From the NCBI GenBank assembly GCA_023053575.1, contig JAKZAP010000004.1:16565624-16629623 (forward strand): a stretch of DNA of 64,000 bases, in the 5' to 3' direction. Shown here piece by piece: positions 34,885-47,199 of the stretch. The notes below the pieces were generated by a model that saw nothing but the letters and a program-made list of their open reading frames with translations, was not told the DNA's origin and made no database searches. The translations under genes and the position numbers were made by a program. The stretch's first letter is position 1. The number at the start of each line of letters is the position of its first letter. Source of the stretch: Branchinecta lynchi. Lineage: Eukaryota > Arthropoda > Branchiopoda > Anostraca > Branchinectidae.

Positions 34885-35845
34885 ACGTTCGTTGACTTTG
34901 AACAGTGCCATTTTGAAAAGGCGTTAGACAAGGTGGAATTTTATCCCCATATATTTTTAATGCATGTTTGGCAGATTGTCTTCGGTCGCTTAAGACTTCT
35001 TTAATACATTTTGCACGTGATGTAACGTTTTTAGCATATGCTGATGATATTATTATTTTAAGTCGGTCAAAGGAAAAGTTAATTGAAAACTTTAACATTC
35101 TAGTGTCTAAATTGGGGCAGAAGGGTCTAATAATTAGTTCTGAAAAGTGTAATTATTTTGTGATTAGTAGTTTGCCCAAACAGAATTCCCCTCTGGATTG
35201 TGGTGGGGGGATTGTTTTCAGCCCTGTTGAGAAAGTTATGTATCTTGGAATCCCTTACTCATCTAATACCAGGGATTGGAAACTTATCCTTATTCAACAT
35301 GTGCAAGATAAAATAAGAAGAGCATTCGGTGCTGTTATTCGTTTACGAGGGATGTATCGCAGAGATGTTCTTGGTTCTATTTATACGGCTGTTGCACTTC
35401 CTCACATTCTTTTTCTGTCTGCTTTCTTTTCTTCTTTCCGTCCTTCTGAACGTTCTGCGCTAAAAGTTACTTATTATAAATTCTCTAAATTCCTTCTTGG
35501 CTTCCCGATTTCTGCTTCGAACTTCGAATTTTAAAGTGAAGAATCCTTTGGAAACATTAAATAATAAAATTCAGAACTTTCATAAAAAGGCTGACAACAT
35601 TCTTCTTCATCACAACCTTTTTCCTTTTTTCACAAAAAAGTCCCCTGCTTAGTTTGTTTATTTTGAGCTTCGTTTTTTTTTTCATGTACTTCATTGTATA
35701 TTTAGTAGGCTAATTTGTCTTTAACGGTCAGTTGTTTATTAGTATGTAAGTGTGTGTGAGTTTGACTGACATGTTGTTGTTCCTTTTTATACATTACTCT
35801 TCAGTTTTGAAGGATTCAAATAAATAATAATAATAATAATAATGC
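34885..35845 (+). pseudogene. 5'-truncated non-LTR retrotransposon with RT motifs B and C
   Basis: The element starts inside the reverse transcriptase. KGVRQGGILSPYIFNACL is motif B and FLAYADDIIILSRS is motif C (YADD). The thumb follows (GLIISSEKCNYFVISSL, VMYLGIPYSSNT) and the coding part runs to ALKVTYYKFSKFLLGFPIS, stop at about 35534. The frame is intact for 188 codons, so the insertion is fairly young. A pyrimidine-rich 3' UTR and an (AAT)n tail follow at 35820-35845. It lies in IVD intron 3, about 300 bp from exon 4, on the opposite strand. Confidence 0.8.
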
Positions 35846-36143
35846 AGTTGCTGCGACAAAGGTCAACTACCAGTTAGCTAAAGTAGCTAGTTAAAGCCGC
35901 CCTCGAGAAAACCTGAAAAGGTGTTTTGGGTTTTCATTCTATAATTTAAAATAAAAATGAACATTCAAATTTAAACCGTCTAAATAACCATAACTCTACT
36001 ATACCAAATACAGTACCTGGCCCTAAGCCCAATATTGTCTTGTGAACCGACCGAATAAGGTCACTTAACCCCTCAGCGCCCACGGAATCAGATTTCTAAA
36101 TGCACCGGTTATTAAGGGGCTACTGAACTACCCAAGAACTCAC

Positions 36144-36309
36144 CCGGAATTTTGCAATCTTCGAAGATCAGTTCTCCTGTACTTGATCCTCGGATTCCAA
36201 GCTTGTCAAGCTTCGGTCCAGATCTGAATCCTTCAGTCCCTTTCTCGACCAAAAAGGCAGTGACTCCATGCTGTGGCTTCGAAGCATTCAAATCAGTCTT
36301 AGCGTACAC
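36144..36309 (-). CDS. IVD: isovaleryl-CoA dehydrogenase, coding exon 4 (beta domain)
   Basis: The exon has 55 codons plus one base (acceptor TTTCTAG, donor CCGG|GTGAGT; enters phase 0, leaves phase 1). It begins [15 protein letters not shown] and continues through [13 protein letters not shown] and [20 protein letters not shown]. The last string is the conserved end of the central beta-barrel domain of acyl-CoA dehydrogenases. The split codon joins the first base of this donor side to CG of exon 5, giving KIPA, as expected in the family. Confidence 0.9.
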
Positions 36310-37515
36310 CTAGAAATAATACATCTACGTCATCCCCATTTCAAAATTTCTGCTTAAACCAATCGCCCACGGTTACATTTTTCCTTCGTCGCTTCCCTCG
36401 GGGGTCTAACAACGAGTTTTTCGTGTCAATGTTCCTCCCCTCTAAAAGGTTTCCTCGATCTCATTAAAAGAAGAGCAGTGGCAAAAAAAAAAAAAAAATC
36501 AAAGTGCCCATAAGAAGCTCAAGCTCTCATAAGACTATTCTCAATTAGGTGCTCTATCGAATTTCTTTCCCGCACTTGGCACTGCACTGGCTGCTGACTA
36601 AATCGGACGAATAAATGTGCGGGAACCCAGAGACTTAACGGCCTTCCATCAAATTTGCTAATATGTTATTATTATATTATTCTTGAATTATACTGCAGTA
36701 GCATGTTATTGGTTTCAGACTCGGGGGAGAGTTAGTTCTGCTGGAATCCGGATGAAGATAACATTTCAAAGCAGTAAAACGACTAGGTGCCCGACATTTT
36801 TAAGAATAACAAACCAAATAAGAAAACAAGGCTTTTTTGTTTGGCTCGGATTCGAATAATTAATTCGAATTAAAACAAGTGCGCAAGCGCTCAGACGAGG
36901 AGTGTAAAAGTAAATTGTTTATCACATTTTATATACAAATAGCTTTAGAACCAAGACATTTCTCATCCCCAATAACCAAACAAGTATTGAAATAACCTAA
37001 TTTGTAATCATCCCACTTTAAAAGCTTTACAAGTAAACAAACCGCCAGTAAATCCATAGCAATTTTCAAGATCTTGCACGAATAGCTTGACTTCGACCTT
37101 TGAACCTCTTATCCATTAGCAAGGTAATAACAAGTGCAATAAACCAAATCGTAGCAGCCTAATGCCCCCTTTGTCACAATTCATTAAGAACGGCATATCA
37201 TCGATCATATGACAAAACAGTCCAGTTTCCAACTAGTAATTAACTTTTTTCATAGTCAGTTTGGGACCACTTGCTCATGAACGGGGAGGGTGGGGGTGGT
37301 TCCACTCTCTCGAGCCCCTATGCTCCAAAAGCACAAAGGAATTTCATTGGAATTATGAGCCCGAATTTCATAATTTGTTCCTCGTGGAAAACTGGTTGAG
37401 GTTTCAACGTCGACGGACTGTTTTCCTTAATTTCGGTAACTGAGCATGGAAAAGGCGTTGTTCGTCTTCCATGGAAGTCCGACCTAAGTCGGTGGGCATT
37501 GAGCACTCTTGAGGT
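36310..37515. other. intron 3 of IVD, no named repeat
   Basis: AT-rich, about 1.2 kb. Nothing recognisable as coding, RNA or one of the repeat families up to the Rep-B copy at 37523. Confidence 0.4.
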
Positions 37516-37522
37516 AAGTCTA

Positions 37523-38720
37523 TTGGGATCCCAAAACGTAAGTGGACATCGCAAAAGTTGTCCGTCCGTCCGTCCGTCTGTTAGCACGATAACTCTCGAA
37601 GGGAATGAGATATTTTGATGAAACTTGGTGTGAGAATTGTTTGGGTCAAGGGTAAGGTCGAGTTCGTAGACGTAGCCCTGTATCTGTAGCCCTATATTTG
37701 GGGGTGGGGTTCAAATTAAGGGACAAACAAAATATTTTTAAACAGCTAATGTCGATTATGGGGTAAGAAGACAAGCTGAGCACGACGGTGAAAATCATTT
37801 TCTCGCCGGACAAGTAGTTCGTCCGGAATCCGGTAAAAACCGGAAAGTTTGTTAAAAGTAAAAGTTTCATTTGAAGTTGATTAAATGTTTGATTTAGGGG
37901 TAAGAAGACATGCTGAGCACGACGGTGAAAATCATTTTCTCGCCGGACAAGTAGTTCTTCCGGAACCCGGTAAAAGCCGAAAAGTTTGTAGTTTCATCTG
38001 AAGTTGATTAAATGTTTGATTTAGGAGTAAGAAGACATGCTGAACACGATGGTGAAAACCATTTTCTCGCTGGACAAGTTCGTCCGGAATCCGGCAAAAC
38101 TTGAAAGTTGGTTAGAAGTAAAAGTTTCATTTGGAGTTGATTAAATGTTTGATTTAGAGATAAGAAGACATGCTGAGCACGATGGTGGAAACCATTTTCT
38201 CGCCGGACAACTAGTTCGCCTGGAATCCGGCCAAAACCAGAAAATATGTCAAAAGCAAAAGTTTCACCTGAATTTGATTAGATGTTAGATTCAGGGGTAA
38301 GAAGATACGCTGAGTCTGTATATGACAATCATTATTTACCCGGACATATAATTAGTCCGGAATACGGTTGCACCCGCATTTTTTTAAGTCAAAGTTCTAT
38401 TTAATGTTGATTAGATGTTCTTATAGGGATAAGGAAATACGCTGGATTCGTTTCTGAATTTTCTTTTTTTGCTGGACTAGTAGTTCCCTCGGAATTCGGG
38501 CGAAACTGCAAATTTGGCAGAAGTAAAGCAGGAAGTTTCGGTCAGTATCGTCAAAATAGATATGGCCTATAGAGGTATAGATTGAAAGATAGATGGAATA
38601 TCTGAACTCGGTTTTCTTTGATGATTAGCCTGGCGAAGACTGGATCTGGAGAAGACAATACCCAATTGTCCAGATCAAATCTTAGATTTTCGGGATCCCA
38701 TCAACACCTCTGGTATTGTT
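37523..38720 (-). repeat. Rep-B copy 8 (reverse, near complete)
   Basis: From TTGGGATCCCAAAACGTAAG with GTCCGTCCGTCCGTCCGTCT to GGGATCCCATCAACACCTCT. Four to five internal units. Confidence 0.8.
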
Positions 38721-39019
38721 ATTATTGCCGGCACATCGTACTTAATGTTAAAGATCTGACGTTCTAAAGAACTATTTCAGGTATTTTGCCAAGAGATCTT
38801 CCTGCCAGTGCTTTCTCCTATCTAAATATATATTTATTTTCGAGACAAATCTCGAGGTGGCGACGAAAACGTTGCGGTTGCCCTGAGTATGCCCAAGAAG
38901 GTTGGGATCTGTGGCGGTGCTATTTTTTATTGTTAAATAAATATGTTATTTTTGATTAAAAATTTTTGATTTGATTATTATTTGACTGATTGGAGAATAT
39001 GCTAAGTAGGCACACTGAA

Positions 39020-40370
39020 TCACTTTTCCGTCGGTCTGTCGGTCGGTTAGTCCGGTGTTTGCGAGTTAGGGTACTTCCAGATACGCTAGGACGATGTAAC
39101 TTGGCAGACGTATTAGGGATCCGACCAAACTAACTTGGAAATAGTCACTTGCCCGATCCGACCATCGTGGGGGGAGGGGGAGGTTGCGGAATCCAGAAAA
39201 TAGGGGCATGCGTAACTTTCGAATGGGTGATTGGATCTTAATGAAACTTGATACCTGGTAAGACCTCGTGTCTCAGATGTCTCATCTCAAGTCCGGACCG
39301 GATCCGATGAATCTTAGGGGGAGTCGGAGGGGGAGCCGGAAATCGTGTCAAACTCTCGGAGTGGAGCGATCTGGATGAAACTTGATGGAAAGAACTAGCA
39401 AAAGCTCTAGATAAATAACTGACAGAATTGGACCAGATTCGGACACTGTGGGGGGAGTTGGTGGGGGGAGTTGGAGGGGGGTTCCGGAATTCCGGTGATC
39501 CGTAGTTGATGTACTTCCAGGTGGGCTAGGACGATAGAACTTGGCAGGCATATCAGAGACCCGACCAGATTACGGAAACAGTCACTCGCCCGATCCGACC
39601 GTCGTGGGGGGAGGGGGAGACGGCGGAGTCCGAAAATTAGTGGCATGCATAACTTTCGAACGGGTTATCGGATCTTAATGAAACTTGATATCTTGAAAGA
39701 ACTCATGTCTCAGATGTCCCATTTTAAGTGCGGACCGAATCCAATGAACTGGGGGGGGGGGGGGGGGGGTGGAGCCAAAATCTTGTGATACGCATAGAGT
39801 GGAGCTATCAGGATGAAACTTGATGGGACGTACAGGCACAAGTCCTAGGTGCATCAGTGACAGAATTGGATCGGATTCGGGTACCGAGGGGGGGGGGCTG
39901 TAGGGGGGTGTCCGGAATTCCGGTGATTGTGAGTTAATGTACTCCCAAATGTGATAGGACGATAAAACTTTGCTGGAGCATTAGAACCTTGACATCGTCA
40001 CTTCTCCGATCCGACCATTCCTTAAAAAACTCATCTTAACCGCAAAATACAAAAAATACTTTTAAGCAAAATTAATTTTTAGCACCCTTAAAGTGCGCAT
40101 CTTAACCGAAAAGTGAAAAAAAACTTTTGACCGTCACTTCCAATCTCAGACCCAGCCTTGCAAGTTTGGCGCATCTTAACCGAATACTCCCATCTGACCC
40201 AGCCTTCCGGGTTTTTGTTTTCCTTCTTGATTCCTTTTGCTTTCTGTCTCCTATTTTTATATTTAAAGTGAACCCACAGGTTGAATTTTCAGCCCCCTTA
40301 ATTTTTTCTTGCTGGGGTATTTCTTACTACATTTGCTTGCAAGTGCCATATGAGCTTACGGCTCTTGTTT
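39020..40370 (-). repeat. Rep-A copy 6 (reverse)
   Basis: In reverse orientation it runs from the GTCGGTCTGTCGGTCGG tract to CAAGTGCCATATGAGCTTAC GGCTCTTGTT. Internal G tracts occur at 39750-39770 and 39889. It abuts a reverse Rep-B copy at 40371 with no gap. Confidence 0.75.
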
Positions 40371-41155
40371 ATTTTCTTGCCGGACGAGTAGTTCACCCGG
40401 AATCCGGCCCAACCCGGAAATTTGGTACAAGCTGAAAACTGTTTCTGATGTCGATAGAAAATTCGGGATGTAGGTAAGGAGACCTACCGCAGATTTTTTT
40501 TTGTTCTTGCTGGATAAATAGTTCGCCCGGAATCCGGCCAAATTTGGTGAAAATGTAAGTAGAGGAGTAAAAATAAATGCTGAATCCGTCTCTGAACTCT
40601 ATCCTTTCACCGGACAAGGAGTTCGTTCGGAACCCTCCAAACCCCAAAATTCGATAGGACTGATAAGACTCGATAGGACTCGATAGGTCGTACAGAGCTT
40701 TGATTCGAGGGCACGGATGAATCCTAAATCCATATTCGTTCTTAGTTTTCACAGTGGATCAGTGATTTGGCCTTCATCCGGGACAAAACTCCTTTTCACC
40801 CTGCGTACATTTCTAATAAATCTTTCCGCCAGGTTGTTCCTGTGGTTAAAATATAAAAAGACTCCATTTAATTGCTGTATTTTTTGTGCCGCCGAGTAAA
40901 TGGTAAGACCAGAATCTGATACAAACCGGAAATTCCGGAATAAACGAATTTGTTGGATCAGAATATATCGGTTTCAACTAGCATTGGTAATCCGGTCGTA
41001 ATCTGGCCAAAATCTGGGTAATCTGACCTGGGAACAAACAACATGTTTGCGGGATCTGGCGAAGGCAGAAAATCTACAAGACCCGATTGTCTGGATGACG
41101 AAGTCCAGTAAACTTTCATCTTTTGGGTCACACCGAAACCTTTAGTCATGTTTTG
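40371..41155 (-). repeat. Rep-B copy 9 (reverse, partial)
   Basis: Units GACGAGTAGTTCACCCGGAA and GATAAATAGTTCGCCCGGAA, ending CACCGAAACCTTTAGTCATG. It lacks the palindromic end. Confidence 0.65.
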
Positions 41156-41172
41156 TTACTTAAGGCTACCTT

Positions 41173-41472
41173 AAATATTCCTTGAGCCCAAGCTGAGTTT
41201 GAAAAATATTTTCAAATAATGCATAAAACGAATATGTCAGCTACGATGACATTGAAAACACTGAGCTAAACTGAGAGCTCGCAGGGTGCCCGACCACACA
41301 AATTCAGCTAAACTGGACGCTCGCCCACAAAAGCTAAACGGGGGGGGGGGGGGGGGGGGGGGGGCACTGCGCCCGGGAAAGTCAGTAAGGCGAGGACCCT
41401 TGCCAAGAAGGGCCGAAATATGCTGCGAAAGCATCATAGCTGACATACCCGTTTTATCCATTATCTGAATAT
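41173..41472. mobile_element. foldback family member with a 24-G tract in the centre
   Basis: The left end AAATATTCCTTGAGCCCAAG and the right half GCGAGGACCCTTGCCAAGAA ... GACATACCCGTTTTATCCA match the 28902 element. GCTACCTT lies on both sides (41165-41172 and 41476-41483), probably the target duplication. The centre holds a run of about 24 G. Confidence 0.65.
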
Positions 41473-41793
41473 AAAGCTACCTTGACTTGTCGCCTTTTTC
41501 TTTAGTGATTTCATTTACTTCCAAACCACTCCCGGCATTCGCCGAGTTGTTGCGGAAGCACTAGAGTATGATGGCATACATACGTCATGTGTGTCAATTT
41601 GAGACTCATTTCATCAACGTCTCTCGGACATGCCAAAATTATTGCAACCCCCCACTTTGACAAAATACCGCAATAAATAATCACGGCTGTTGCTTGCACA
41701 GCACGTGGCATAAACAGAATTTCCTAACTGATGTCAATCCCCCTAACAGCTATTAACCACTAAAGAAGACCAATGATGGGAATTTCCACTCAC

Positions 41794-42177
41794 AATCAAG
41801 ACATCGGCATCAGGTCCATTGGTGATCCAGAATTTGTTTCCATTCAGTACATAGTAGTCTCCTTTCTTGTCTGCCTTCAGCTTCATTGACACGACATCAG
41901 ATCCGGCCTCTGGCTCTGACATAGCAAGGGCTCCAATGTGCTCCCCACTGCACAACTTGGGCAAATAATTATGCTTTTGCTCCTCTGTGCCATTTCGATG
42001 AATCTGGTTTATGCAGAGGTTGGAGTGAGCTCCATAGGAGAGACCAATCGCACCCGATACTCGGGAGAGTTCTTCCATGATTATACAGTGGTCAAGGTAG
42101 CCACCGTCGCTACCCCCATATTCGGACTTGACAGTGATTCCGTGAGCACCGAGGTCACCAAGTTTCTTCCAGAATTC
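41794..42177 (-). CDS. IVD: isovaleryl-CoA dehydrogenase, coding exon 3 (main N-terminal and FAD-contact region)
   Basis: This is the largest exon, 128 codons, phase 0 at both ends (acceptor GTTTTAG, donor ATT|GTGAGT). It starts [15 protein letters not shown] and runs through [20 protein letters not shown], the conserved helical core. The acyl-CoA dehydrogenase signature 1 is complete in [13 protein letters not shown]. It ends in the [12 protein letters not shown] stretch of the central beta domain, next to the flavin. It covers precursor residues 77-204. Nothing is broken, so the gene looks functional. IVD is preferred over other ACADs because of the [12 protein letters not shown] and [12 protein letters not shown] strings, which are characteristic of the isovaleryl enzyme. 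Confidence 0.92.
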
Positions 42178-42478
42178 CTAAAACACGATTTAAGTAAGGA
42201 CAAATACAGTGATCTTGATGACTGGTCATTATCAGGAATACGGCCAGATTCCCTACAGTCTACTTCAGGAAAAATCCTTAAAGGGTCCCTCGTACATTTT
42301 AATGTTTATATTACAATTTTTTTTAAATGATTGAATAATTTAAAACAATGCCAGATTGTCCACTGCTTTGACTGTTATGAGCGTTTTGCCACCCCTATTG
42401 ACTTCTAGCAAAAACAGAGAGAGAATTTCCGTAACCGGTTTTCTAATAAATAACTTCTCGCGATCAACCACCGGCAGC

Positions 42479-42507
42479 ATGACACGCATCGACGTTAGCG
42501 AAAGACT
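42479..42507 (+). CDS. possible first coding exon of the interleaved plus-strand gene
   Basis: An ATG at 42479 opens ten codons (MTRIDVSER plus part of a Leu codon) followed by a perfect donor, CT|GTAAGTATAG. It lies 297 bp outside IVD exon 3 on the opposite strand. The donor leaves phase 2, whereas the next convincing exon (42777) enters in phase 0. Either an unrecognised small exon intervenes, the donor is not used, or this is not a coding exon. Confidence 0.3.
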
Positions 42508-42776
42508 GTAAGTATAGAATTCAGTGTGGTGTCATTAGAGGGTTTGGTATGTAGATTACCGTACGAAATTCGGGTTTTCGATATTTGAATGTATGGAGCG
42601 ATTCGAGGAGCGATTACAGAAATAAGGTTGCATTAGTTTTTTGTAGGTAAAACAGGTTCTTTAAAGTTTAATTGAAAAGCAAACTTATTTTTGTATCATT
42701 TTAACTGAGCACTGCATTATTTGGCCTGTGTTAATTTTTTTTTTTTTTTTTTTTTTTTTTTCACTATTAGCTCTAG

Positions 42777-42953
42777 AATGACGTCCGGAATATCTACGGC
42801 CGTCCTCACAACGCAAAACTCTACAATGACGCGGAAAATTTGAATCTCAATATAAACGCGGCTTTTCTGTGGCCAACGATCAGCTCGTGGAAGTTAGCTA
42901 ACTGCATGAACACTTATTTTTTGTTTATCGTTTTCATCAAGCATAAAACACAG
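42777..42953 (+). CDS. exon of an unrecognised protein, antisense to an IVD intron
   Basis: The exon has 59 codons after a strong acceptor (long poly-T tract, then ACTATTAGCTCTAG) and ends at CACAG|GTACAAG, phase 0 at both ends. The translation begins NDVRNIYGRPHNAKLYNDAE and includes INAAFLWPTISSWKLANC and a hydrophobic stretch TYFLFIVFI. Composition looks like protein rather than repeat-derived translation. I recognise no domain. Support is the acceptor quality and the phase match with the next exon. Confidence 0.45.
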
Positions 42954-43371
42954 GTACAAGCGCATAGAAGTACGACAAATCTGACAGGGAAATCCCACTA
43001 TATGGACATCGATTATTTGTGAACGGCGGAACAACGACATAACGCATTTTCATCAGGCCTTCGAGCCTCTTCAAGTGAATAAGTGATGGGTAACTAGATT
43101 GCCTATCTCGGCCCTTTTCAGTTAAACTTTAAGTATTTTTTTTAGTTTCCTATCCTTCAAGAGACCTTTCTCGTTATGTCTTAGGCATAATACTTATACA
43201 CAAAAGTAGCTTTTGGAAAACGTGCACCGCAGTGAGTGATCTGGGTTTTTATAATGAGTCTGGTACTATAATCCACACCGCACATACCCTGCCACCTCAT
43301 AGGTGGGTTACGAGGTGTCATGGACTCATCACGATTTTGGCGGGATAAAAGCCTTTATTATTTTATAACAG

Positions 43372-43562
43372 GATGTGGATTTCAGTTGCATTGTCAATCG
43401 GACACGCTCGGTATTCTGGTATGTGGCCAATCAAGAAAATCGTTACAATCCCTACCTTGCTCCGATACATTCGGATGAGATTCCAGGAAATTCAAGACTG
43501 TCGGGAGCTTTTTATTACGGAGTCTGTTTCCCATTCAAGCAAGATTTCACTCCTGATCTTCG
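43372..43562 (+). CDS. exon of an unrecognised protein (same gene)
   Basis: The exon is 63 codons plus two bases, between TTTTATAACAG and CTTCG|GTAAGT, both near consensus; it enters phase 0 and leaves phase 2. The translation starts DVDFSCIVNRTRSVFWYVAN, continues QENRYNPYLAPIHSDEIP and ends FYYGVCFPFKQDFTPDL. It contains one potential N-glycosylation site (NRT). A second frame is also open through most of the exon, which lowers certainty. No family recognised. Confidence 0.5.
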
Positions 43563-43772
43563 GTAAGTTTGAGACGAAAATTAATCCAGTTTAAGAAACT
43601 AAGACGGATTATTGCATTTCTTTGTTAAATCCAATAAAAAAAAATAGAGCTATCAAGGGCTGCAAGCTACTCTCCAGAGAAAGGTCTAGGGCAGGATGAT
43701 TGTTCATGTTAGTCTATCAGGGTCTAGAGGGCTAACAGAATACTCTATATGACTAAGTCCAAAACACGCCAG

Positions 43773-44004
43773 CCATCCTCAGGAAGAAGGAGTAAGCGTG
43801 TCCGTACGACTCAAATCCTTTGTCAATCAATCACCGCAATTTTTGGCAGCAGCTGTGACACCACTTCTGCCTTTCTTCCGTTACATACCCGGAGAGGCCG
43901 GAGATTTTGGATCGGCAAGGAGAGATGGTCATCAAGAGTATACCATGGCGATGGTGGACACCATTATCCTCCAGTCAATTAATTTATGGATCTTCGTATC
44001 TACG
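43773..44004 (+). CDS. exon of an unrecognised protein (same gene)
   Basis: The exon is 77 codons plus one base, acceptor ACACGCCAG, donor TCTACG|GTATGC. The phase-2 entry matches the preceding donor, and it leaves phase 0. The translation includes EEGVSVSVRLKSFVNQSPQF, LAAAVTPLLPFFRYIPGE and EYTMAMVDTIILQ. The acceptor has only a weak pyrimidine tract, so the start could differ slightly. It ends 372 bp before IVD exon 2 of the opposite strand. Confidence 0.5.
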
Positions 44005-44375
44005 GTATGCAATTTTAACCTGTTTTGTTTATTGATGTAGTTTATTTACAAACTTGATTGTTTTATTTAGAAATTTTATACGAGATACGGTATGTAGTTT
44101 TGACCTGTCTTTTGTTTACTGATGTAGTTTATTTATGAACTTGATTATTTTATTTAGAAATTTTAATCAAATAAGTAATATTGACCTGTCCAGTTTACTG
44201 GTAATGCCTGAATTGTCTTTATTTCAATTGACATTTCCAAAGCTATTTGTATATATTTAAAGATATTACGGATTAAATCATCGTTAGTTAATTCAATCTG
44301 CTATTACAGTTTTTCATATCTTCGTAATGACAAAAGCAGATGCAGGTAAGTAACAGACATTCAATGGTCTCTTAC

Positions 44376-44465
44376 CCTTCTATCGGGGAAATCATCCTGT
44401 TTATCGATAGCTGCTGCTTTTGGAGCAAGTTCCTTCTGGAGAAAATCGAACATGGTCTTTCGAAG
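44376..44465 (-). CDS. IVD: isovaleryl-CoA dehydrogenase, coding exon 2
   Basis: Thirty codons lie between a good acceptor (TTTCTTTCCAG) and a donor (AGG|GTAAGA), phase 0 on both sides. The translation starts LRKTMFDFLQKELAPKAA and ends DDFPDRR. It aligns without gaps with the N-terminal helical domain of acyl-CoA dehydrogenases (residues 47-76 of this precursor), where the LAPKA motif is a family hallmark. The exon lies in the middle of a plus-strand exon series (42777-44004 and 47867-48303), so the two transcripts would be interleaved on opposite strands. Confidence 0.85.
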
Positions 44466-44515
44466 CTGGAAAGAAAGCAAATTAAAACAAAAGCAAAGAA
44501 CGACAAACATAAGAG

Positions 44516-46200
44516 ATAACAAGAGTTAGCAGCTCATATGGCGCTTGCAAACTTGAGCAGAGGACGACTGTGGGAATTTGTCAACTCGTGGGGTTATTGT
44601 AATCCTTTGTCAGCAAAAAACCCTTGAGGCATGAATGTCCATAGCCCCTTGGGATTCCTGAAAATTTATCGTTTGCTCGAAAGCATTTAATATAATATTA
44701 TTTATTGTACAAAAAGACTGAGGCCATGGCAAAAATGATAAGAAAAAGAAAAGAGAATGGTAAGAAAAGGGAACTGCTAAATGAAATTCTCTATGTGGGC
44801 TAAAGCTTATCGTTCACACTTCGCGGTAAAGACGAGAATTTTAAGGAACTCGTTCGTAACCTTGAGGCAAAAATGATATTGTGCCCTTGGGAATCGTGAA
44901 AATCTATCGTTTGGTCAATCGTATTTTTTACACTGTACAAATTCATTTGAAAGCCCAACCCCGGTTTTGGATCCATGGCGATCACGAAAATGTATCGTTT
45001 GCTCAAAAGCATTTTTTGTACTTAGCGGGTATGATGAGTACTTTAAGGAATTAATTTGAAAACAAATCTCTTGAGGCAAAGATGATCATGGGCCCTTGTC
45101 ATGCAAATATTTTTTCACTTTGTGGTTAATATGCGCCCGGGACTAGGAACTCATTTGTAAGACTCCCTCCATTCCCTCCATATGAGATGCATGTAATCTT
45201 CATAACTGTCAAATTTAATTAAAGATCATCGGTTCGACAGTTGTGCAAGTCTCAAGTTTCCTGCTTTTTCCTCCCCCAACCCCCCCCCCCCCTCCATGGT
45301 CAGATCTGGGAAATGACCATTCCCAAGTCAACCTTGTCCGGTCTATAATAGCCAGCCAAGTTCCATCGCCCTAGCACATCTGCAAGTATCTTAACTCGTG
45401 ATCTCCAGATTTCCAGAGCCCCCTTTCCCAACTCTCCCCACAGTGCCCGGATCCGGTCCGCGTATGTAAATGATGTATCTATGGCTCGTGTTTATTCTTC
45501 CGACTAAGTTTCCAACCGATCCCTCCACTCTGAGCGTGTCACAAGATTTCCGGTTCCCCTCCAGCTCCCCCAAATTTATCGGATCAGGTCCGGACTTGAA
45601 ACTGAACTTCTCAGACACGAGGTATCTACAGATATAAAGTTTCATAAGGATCCGATCATCGGTTCGGAAGTTATTTATACCTCAAGATTCCGGATTCCTC
45701 CTCCTCCCCCCCCCCCACCGATGTTCGGATCAAGGAAATGTCTATTCTTAATTCATCCTCCCAGCACATCTGGAAGTACTTTATCTCGGTATAATCGGAA
45801 CTCCGGAACCCCCTTCCGACTCCCCCCACAGTGCACGAATCCTGTCCGGGCCTGTCAACTATATATCTAGGGCTTGTGCTTGTTCTTCCCAAAGTTTCAT
45901 CTCGATCCCTCCACTCTGAGCGTGTTTTCAGGTTCCCCCCTCCAACTACCCCAAAAGTGACACGAAACTTTAAGACTTTACTTTAAGACACACAAGATCT
46001 TTCCAAACATCGAGTTTCATAAAGATCCGGTCTCCCGTTCAAAAGTTACGTATACCGCAAGATTCCCGATTCCCCTCCTTCACTTCCCCCCGAATGGTCG
46101 GCTTGTGGAATTGACTATTTTCAAGTTGGTTTGGTCGGGTCCCTAATACGCCAGCCAACTCTCATCTTCCTAGCAGGAAGTAAAAGTAGTCCAGTAAAAG
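44516..46200 (+). repeat. Rep-A copy 7
   Basis: It starts AACAAGAGTTAGCAGCTCAT immediately after IVD exon 2 (51 bp from its acceptor) and carries the usual units to about 46190. The right hairpin is missing. Confidence 0.72.
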
Positions 46201-46320
46201 TACGGAAAAAAAGGGGTCCACCCGGATAAAATTACAACACAAATGTTTTTGACACTAAAATGTTCAGAAAAAAAAAACGCTGAACAACATATCATAAATC
46301 CACCGAAATCCCCAGATGGG

Positions 46321-47110
46321 AAAATTCTAGGGCTGCTTGAAAGGGTAGAGGGGGTGAAAAATTAAGGGAAGAAAAAAAAATATTTGTTTATGAGAATATG
46401 AAAGTCGAGTTAGGGGTAAGGAGACCGCTGATTCCATTTCTGAACTTTATTGTTTCATCCGACAAGTAGTTCGCGCGGAATCTGGTAAAACCGTAAATTC
46501 GGTCCTAGAATCAAACAGTTTATTTAAACACACACAAAATCTTATTGGTCTAATAATACCAACGTCGGTTTAGGGGAAAGAAGACCTATTGAATCCATTT
46601 CAAAACTTTGTATTCGTCAGACAAGTAGATAACCCGGAATCCGGCGAAAACCAGGATTCGGTACCATACAAGAAAACAGCTTATTCTAAAAGAAAATTGT
46701 TTGGTCTAAAAGCACAGTTGGCTTACGGGTAAAGAGACCTGCTAAGGCCTTGTATATGTTGTTCTTCGCCCGACATTTAGTTTGCCTGGAATCCGGTGAA
46801 ACCCGGAAATTCAATAGAAGTGAATTTTATCCTGACAATTTTGATTTAGGCTAATATGGCGTTTTACGAGTTGGAGGACATTTTACGTCCATCTCTGAAC
46901 TTCGCTGTTTTTCCCCGGCAAGTAGTTCGTACGGAATCTGGCAATAACTAGAAATTCCATAGAAGTAAAAGTTTATTTTGACGTCGATTACAGTTTCAAC
47001 ATAGGGTCAAGAATCCATATCTGATGTGTTTTTTTTTTCTCGAAGGACAAGTAGACAGTAGACAGTATACAAAAGTAGACAGTAGACAAAACGGGAATTC
47101 GATAGACGTA
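46321..47110 (-). repeat. Rep-B copy 10 (reverse, diverged)
   Basis: Units with GACAAGTAGTTCGCGCGGAA, GACAAGTAGATAACCCGGAA and GGCAAGTAGTTCGTACGGAA, spaced about 150 bp. Both ends are missing. Confidence 0.6.
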
Positions 47111-47199
47111 AAAGTAAAAGTTGGTTTCGAGCATCAGTATGGGGGTTCGGCTGGAGCTGGTCCCATGCACTCTCCTCCAGCAAGTGCGCAGGGTAGGCT

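Noticed and set aside
41338..41364. Long G run as assembly gap or artefact
   Set aside because: Similar G/C runs of 10-24 occur in many repeat copies at corresponding positions, so they are a property of the repeats, although exact lengths may be unreliable.
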